From: Galerina marginata
Taxonomy: Eukaryota > Basidiomycota > Agaricomycetes > Agaricales > Galerinaceae
Assembly: GCA_023014335.1 (NCBI GenBank)
Contig: JAECYW010000016.1
Location: forward strand, 620,001 to 684,000
Direction: 5' to 3'
DNA: 64,000 nt
Shown: piece after piece, positions 58,231 to 64,000 of the stretch
Layout: each line of letters begins with the position of its first letter
Position numbering within the stretch: the stretch's first letter is position 1
The notes under the pieces: generated by a model
What the model saw: only the letters and a program-made list of their open reading frames with translations
Told to the model about the DNA's origin: nothing
The model's database searches: none
Position numbers and translations under genes: made by a program

Positions 58231-61200
58231 ATGGCTACCCAACATACTGCGAAGCCCTCGGACAGTGGGGCAGCTGACAAACACGGCGAGCAGTATGGCG
58301 TGCAAATTCGGTAAATAATTTCTTTTGTCTTTATTATGGCTCATTCCTAATTGAAGTCTTTGAATCCATAGGTATCGAACGTTGTCGATCCATGTGGAGG
58401 AGAAACCTACCTCAAAGGGGCCTACTAACCCGGCCGATGTTATTCGCCAGATCGACATACACACCGTTCCGGTTGAAGTGGTGTACCAGCGGTTCTCCAC
58501 TTCTCCCACTCTAGGTCTTGAGTCTCCTGCTGTCGCTCGTCTAACCAAGTCATTCGGCAAGAATGTTATATCCCCGCCAAAGACCCAATACTGGAAGAAA
58601 ATCCTCAACTATATCTTTGGAGGCTTCAATTTCCTCATGTGGGTTGCATTCATCGTCACGCTGGTACGTTTGACCGCGTTCCTTCGCTACAAGGTTGAGC
58701 TTTATTCACCGTTGTTCTTGCCTTCTTCTGAATAGCTCTCGTATAAACCTCTTGGCGAGCCTAATCCAGCCATATTCAACTTGGGGGTTGCCGTCCTTCT
58801 AGTCAGTTTATGCCACTATCCATCTAGCGTCAGTATAAACCACTCACTTGACAGTACTCTAGCTGCTGGTTATCATAGTTTCAGCCACTTTCTATGCCGT
58901 TGTCGATTTTCATGCCTCCAGGATCATGAAATCCATCAGGAGTTTGATCGCGGACGAGGCCACTGTAATCCGAAACGGTGAAAGGCAGACCATCCCAGCA
59001 GCCGATATCGTAGTCGGGGATGTAGTTGTGTTAGTGCTCGTAAGCCGTCCATTTCCTGTCGCATCCCTTTTAATTATTCTCAACAAACTATAAGGGCAAT
59101 CGTGTCCCCGCTGATATCCGCATTGTTGAGGCATCATCGGATCTGCGTTTCGATCGTTCACTTCTCACTGGTGAAAGGTCCGTGTAAATTATATTCGTTA
59201 GCTTCCTCGGGCTAAATATGTTGAAAGTGACATGATTCCTGGTTCAATCACTTCGACATCTGATAATGCAATGGAGACCCGCAACCTTGCGCTTACCTCC
59301 ACGTTTGTCGTTCAAGGAAACTGCACTGGTGTAGTATTCGCTACTGGCGACAGAACCATCATGGGTCGCATCGTCGCCATGTCGGGTGAGACGAAGTTCA
59401 AGCTCACAACGGTCCAACGTGAAGTCTGGTTCTTCACGAAGATTATTTCCGCTGTCGCTCTGGGACTCTTTTGTATTGCAATGATCGTATGGGCAGCTTG
59501 GTTGAGGAAGACCTTCCCAGGCTTCGAGACCGCTAGTGGTGCTATTATTAATTCCATTGGATGTCTTACTGCGTTCGTTCCTCAGGTAGTTGTTTCTTTA
59601 ATTTCCAACGCGACTGCCCGCTCAATTTATTCCACAGGGACTACCAGTCTGCGTTGCACTTTCGCTCACTATTGTCGCTCGGCGAATGGCCGCTCGTCAC
59701 GTCCTAGTTAAGAACCTCGCAACTATTGAAACTCTAGGATGCATGTCGGTTTTATGCTCGGACAAGACCGGCACACTCACAGAGGGGAATATGGTACGTT
59801 TACTTCAATTTCAGAACCATCGTATAAACGAAAATTTTAACATTATTATTCTCCAGAGCGTACGAAAATTAGCCGTCTTCGATGCAGAATACTCTCTCGA
59901 TGCCGAAGATGCAGCTCAAACCTCCTTCAGCCCCGTGACCTCTCTCTCCCTTAAATCCTCCCCTCCTCTTCCCCAGTTGGCCCTCATCTCTCGTATCTGC
60001 AACGGGGCTAAATTTGAAGGAGATATAGATGGTGTCTCCGCCTCCCAGCGTACTATCAAGGGTGATCCTACCGACACTGCTGTTCTTCGATTCGCAGAAG
60101 AGTCGCTTCAAAAATGTCTTTCCATGGACGAAGGCACCGACGCATTGCGCACTCTTTCCGGAACTTATAAGAAGATCTTCGAGATTCCTTTCAACTCGCG
60201 CAATAAGTGGATGATGAGCATCGTTCTGGAACACGGGCCTTCCGGATCCAGCGAACCATGGATGCTCATTAAGGGAGCACCGGATGTTCTCTTTCCTTCA
60301 GTCTCCTCTATTCTTGATACAAACGGCGCAGCGGTGCCCTTCAACACTACCCACCAAACACGGCTATCCCGTCTCCAGCACCGGTGGAGCTCTGAGGGCC
60401 AACGTGTTATCGCGGTTTGCAAACGCCCTATGGACGAGTTCAAACTTCCTAAGGACGAGAACGAGCTCGAAGAGGTTTTGTATCAAGAATTACAAGATCT
60501 CACCCTTATTGGATTTATCAGCATACGCGACCCTCCTCGCGCAGACGTGAAAGAAGCCGTCAGGATTATCAGAAACGCCGGTGTTAGGGTTTTCATGGTC
60601 ACTGGTGACTTCATGCTTACCGCTGTGGCGATCGCTCAGCAGGTGCGAATTGTTTCTTTTTCCATCGCGAAGGCCAGCACACTTATTCACGTCTTTAGGT
60701 TGGCATCATCACACAAGACCGGTACGACACCATCAGCAATTTGGCTCAGTCAGAGAAGAAGATGAGCGACACCGAGACCAACAGCGAGGCTTCGCTCACG
60801 ATTCGCAAAGCTGCTGACATGAAGCCAGGGGAGGACGATCCCATCAGAGCTCTTGTCTTGACAGGAGACGACTTGGCGCAGCTTACCATGGCCGACTGGA
60901 ATATTATTCTGACTGATTACACCGAGATCGTTTTTGCTCGCACTACTCCCGAACAGAAGATGATGATCGTCGAAGAAACAAAGAAAAGGGGCGATAACAT
61001 CGTTGCTGTCGTACGTTTCTGAATTTGTTCTTAGGATGTCCATTTTTATCGACGTTTCTGTCTGTAGACCGGTGATGGGGTCAACGATGCTCCGGCTTTG
61101 AAGGCCAGCGATATCGGTATCGCTATGGGAAGGTTCGTGTTTTAAGTAACAATGTTGAACAGTTCGTTTCTGACGAATTCTACAGTGGAAGCGACGTTGC

Positions 61201-62388
61201 AAAGGAAGCTGGTGCGTATTCAACCCCATTTTTAAAAAAATTCTGGTATTTATTGCGGTATTCAAACTAGCTTCAATCATCCTATTGAACAACGACTTTT
61301 CTTCAATCCCCGCGGCAATCGAATTAGGCCGTCTCGTCTTTGATAATTTGAAGAAAGTTATCCTGTATCTCATGCCGGTAAGTCTTCCTTTATTCCGGTA
61401 TTTATGGCGAATGAGTTGCTTAAGTTCAATGAATATAGGCTGGAACTTATACCGAGTTCGTTACGGTCTTCGCAAACGTGTTCCTGGGCATGCAGCTTGC
61501 GCTCAGCTCTTACCTCCAAGTCTGCTTCTCGATCACGAACGACGTTATTATGTCAATCTCCCTGATGCACGAACAACCTGAATCTGGTTAGTCGTCGTTC
61601 AATCCGCCGTTAAACCCGATATTAAACATCCCCTTTCATAGATCTCATGGCTCGCAAGCCCCGTAATGCGCGTACAGAAAGACTAACCGACTGGCGTTTC
61701 TTCATCCAAATATATTTGGTGAGCCCTATTAACTCCCGTATATACGAACAAGTTTAAGTAACTCATCGTCGCCTAGTTCATGGGCTTGATGATGTGGCCT
61801 TGTGCAATGAGCATGTGGTTCCTCTACATGTCTGAACAAGGTCTTAGTTTCCACGAAGTGATTCTTGTATACAATAAATGGGGAGATGGATATAAGGGAT
61901 TCACCATCGATCAACTCACCCACTTCGTCGCCGTCGGGCAATGTATCTAGTAAGGCTCAATCCCGATCTAGTACTCAGAGAAAACTAATCTATAATTCTT
62001 TCAGTTACATCACGATAGTGTTCTTACAATACGGCGGCCTTCTCTCTGTCCGCAACAGGCGCGTTTCTATTCTTAATTCCAATCCTCTTTGGGGACCTCG
62101 TCGCAATCTCGTCGTTCCGATTGGAATGGTTGGCACCGCTCTCGTTGGGGTTGCCAATCTTTATGGACCTGGTTTGCAACGAGTCTTTGGGACCACGCCC
62201 ATTCCGGGAAAATTCTGGGGTATTCCGTTTGGATTTGCGCTTGCAATTTTGATCGTGGACGAGACGAGGAAGTTGATCGTCAGGACATACCCTAAGGTAC
62301 GCACTCAGCTGGTAACCTCCTTATGGCGTCCTCTGACCTATGTTATCTTGTCTTCTGACAGTCCATCATCGCAAAGATGGCTTGGTAA
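58231..62388 (+). CDS. P-type cation ATPase, Na+/K+-ATPase-like (type IIC/D-related)
   Basis: A gene of about 14 exons encodes a full P-type ATPase of the plasma or internal membrane. The actuator-domain TGES is split by an intron near 59175-59230. The phosphorylation motif is CSDKTGTLTEGNM, the nucleotide-domain motif KGAPDVL and the hinge TGDGVNDAPALKASD. Transmembrane helices flank these, and the M4 ion-binding motif reads VPQGLP, with Gln where most P2 ATPases have Glu (PEGL). LVKNLATIETLGCMSVLCSD and the C-terminal YPKSIIAKMAW resemble Na+/K+-ATPase alpha subunits rather than SERCA or PMA1 proton pumps. The ion cannot be read from the sequence. The start at 58231 gives a short hydrophilic N-terminus, and stop TAA is at 62386-62388. 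The last exon is tiny (SIIAKMAW). Confidence 0.9.
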
Positions 62389-63490
62389 AAAGTCGCCTAC
62401 GCTCGCCCCTCCAGATTCCTTTCTTCTTTTTTGAGACGTGTATCTCCCTGGAACTGCTAAGTTAATGTAAATGGATGGACGGATGGGTGGATAGCCGGCG
62501 AGATCCTACCAATGGAACGCCTTGTATTGTGGATCACTTACGAAGATATATACATACATATGATCTTTATCTAATGGCCGTGCAATGGATATAAACTTCA
62601 GCGGTCCAACAGGAAGCATGTCACTTTTTATAGAAGTTAAGCGCTTGACCTAAGTAGTCGGAGTGAGTCGATCTTATCTAATCTTGCTACTTGGCGCCTC
62701 CGAAAATTTCTTTTCTTTCCTTCGTCTTCATTTATTAGACGCATGCAAGATTATGTATATAACTTTCTTGTTACGAGAGGAAATAATTTCTCCTGGGACC
62801 CTTGATGACCCAAAATAAGGCAATAGTAAGTATACCTAACTTATACGGTCATATTCGTTCGCAATTTGGGATCCTCATGGCCAATCCTTGGCCTGTGCAT
62901 CAGATGGAGATTCCTATTGTCCACTCAAGGGAAATCCTGAAAGAGGGCCGAAAGGGAGTACCAGAACTGTAATGTAATGACGAGTGACCTACAGCATGGT
63001 ATCAGCCTAAGCAAGCGAAGCAAAGAGGCATATGCTTCCGTTTAGGAAGCAACCTAGATGGAACTATGTCTCGCGAGACGACAGAAACTAGCTGCGGTGA
63101 AAAATTTATCGAGGACAGATGGCGTCGCTTGAACCCCAGATTTAGTAAGAAACTACCAAATGTGTTCTCCTTTCAAGACCAGTGTCAGGACACTGTGTTC
63201 AAACTGGTAAACTGAGTGCGTTTGGATTAGCCCCAAGTTGTTCAAGAGCATCCCGTGGATGATTCCTGATTACTCATTGGACGGCGCATACTTTTAATGA
63301 GACGAAGATATTCAAGAGACATTCAGTCGCAGTGGGTGGAAACTGAAATCGGTCAGAATGATGCGATGTCGGATTTCTGTACGATTTACATACCTTTAGT
63401 GAGATAAGACAACATGCTAAAAACTCGGAAACGTTGCGCACCTGCTTACTCGAGTATCCGCAACTATGAGGGAATGTCGGAACTATTCAT
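62389..63490. other. Intergenic between convergent genes
   Basis: This 1.1-kb region has no recognised gene. The first part is 3' UTR of the ATPase. Confidence 0.4.
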
Positions 63491-64000
63491 TTAAATTCCA
63501 ATGACCGCCTTGAAAGCCTCGTAGCATTTCAAAATTTCGCTTCTCGAATCCAACGGCTTCATTCCTTCACTCCAGCGATGATTCGGTCGGGGCACAGTAG
63601 GATGATGCATCGCTACTCTTGTAGGCTGGGAAGGAAACAACCCATGACGTACGCTGTATTCGAGTTGGGTCGTCACGGGAATTTTATAAAAAGTCGGTGT
63701 TGTTCCCGTCATGATAATTCCCGGAATGAACTGGTTCAGGATATACATCAGCTAAAAGTGGCGCAACACGATAAATGTCCGACCTGTGCATCAAGTACCT
63801 TGAGGCCCGCTTCTGTTCGACGTCGATTATTATAGCCAAACACCCCAATGGCTCCTGCTATGAGTTGAGCCTGAGCGTCAATGGTTGCAATTTCACCCTG
63901 CCCAAAACGCTTGTCCTCCTGAACCAACAGGAAGATGTCATTTTGATCTCGATCTAGTAGACACACATCCATCGTAACATGCCTCCATTCCCCACAAATA
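63491..64000 (-). CDS. 3' part of an unrecognised gene running off the right edge
   Basis: Two exons can be joined: from the right edge to about 63796, then about 63491-63758 across a GTCGGA..TTAG intron. The piece reads LLVQEDKRFGQGEIATIDAQ, then AQLIAGAIGVFGYNNRRR, then IPGIIMTGTTPTFYKIPVT. This resembles a family of uncharacterised Agaricomycete proteins with an ED(K) core and DAQAQLIA helix, possibly a nuclease-like fold, but that is inference. The stop is at 63491-63493 after AVIGI. The start lies outside the window. Confidence 0.6.

Noticed and set aside
1..64000. tRNA, rRNA or CRISPR features
   Set aside because: No convincing T-loop/anticodon pattern, rRNA core or spaced direct repeats were found by eye; a tRNAscan run would be needed to exclude tRNAs.

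Overview
The window looks like nuclear DNA of a mushroom-forming basidiomycete (Agaricomycetes). Genes are dense and mostly cut by many short introns (about 50-60 bp, GT..AG), and the coding DNA is GC-rich. The families fit: F-box-like proteins, a fungal APH-type kinase, calpain-like proteases, a cyanovirin-N homologue, a polyglycine-hydrolase-like secreted serine hydrolase and the ESCRT-0 subunit HSE1. No bacterial operons, CRISPR arrays or rRNA genes are seen, and no convincing tRNA was found by eye.

Layout. 1-300 is a GC-rich minisatellite with hairpin-forming units. 554-975 is a MITE with an 8-bp target duplication. 1432-3936 (+) is an F-box gene frameshifted by an exact 19-bp tandem duplication. 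4606-6624 (-) is an intronless F-box gene. 8781-10155 (+) is a 3-ketoacyl-CoA thiolase. 10.2-15.0 kb is gene-poor and holds a TTAA-flanked inverted-repeat element (11809-12405). 15001-16530 (+) is a two-domain CVNH protein. 16796-19341 (-) is an ABC-F ATPase, divergent from an APH-like kinase (19732-21196, +). 21958-22394 (-) is a small secreted SH3-like protein. 24734-26646 (-) is a disordered Ser/Pro-rich protein, 27579-29131 (-) mitochondrial ribosomal mS29, and 29807 to about 30800 (-) an unknown membrane protein.

The centrepiece is 30946-37062 (-). It is an Argonaute gene whose PIWI-domain exon is split by a three-level nest of mobile elements. A Harbinger-like TIR element (TAA duplication) contains a hAT-like MITE (8-bp duplication), which contains a small LTR retroelement with two apparently identical 239-bp LTRs. 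Removing the nest and one target-site copy restores the Argonaute reading frame exactly. An RNA-silencing gene has therefore apparently been knocked out by the class of parasite it normally restrains.

To the right, two paralogous calpain-like proteases lie head to head (38370-41037 - and 42327-45162 +). They are followed by HSE1 (45981-49783, -), divergent from MMS2 (49947-50571, +) across about 160 bp, so two ubiquitin-pathway genes share one promoter region. Next come an HNH-domain protein (50917-52407, -), a secreted polyglycine-hydrolase-like protein (52671-54707, -), a 3.5-kb gene-poor stretch, a Na+/K+-ATPase-like P-type ATPase (58231-62388, +), and the 3' part of an unknown gene running off the right edge.
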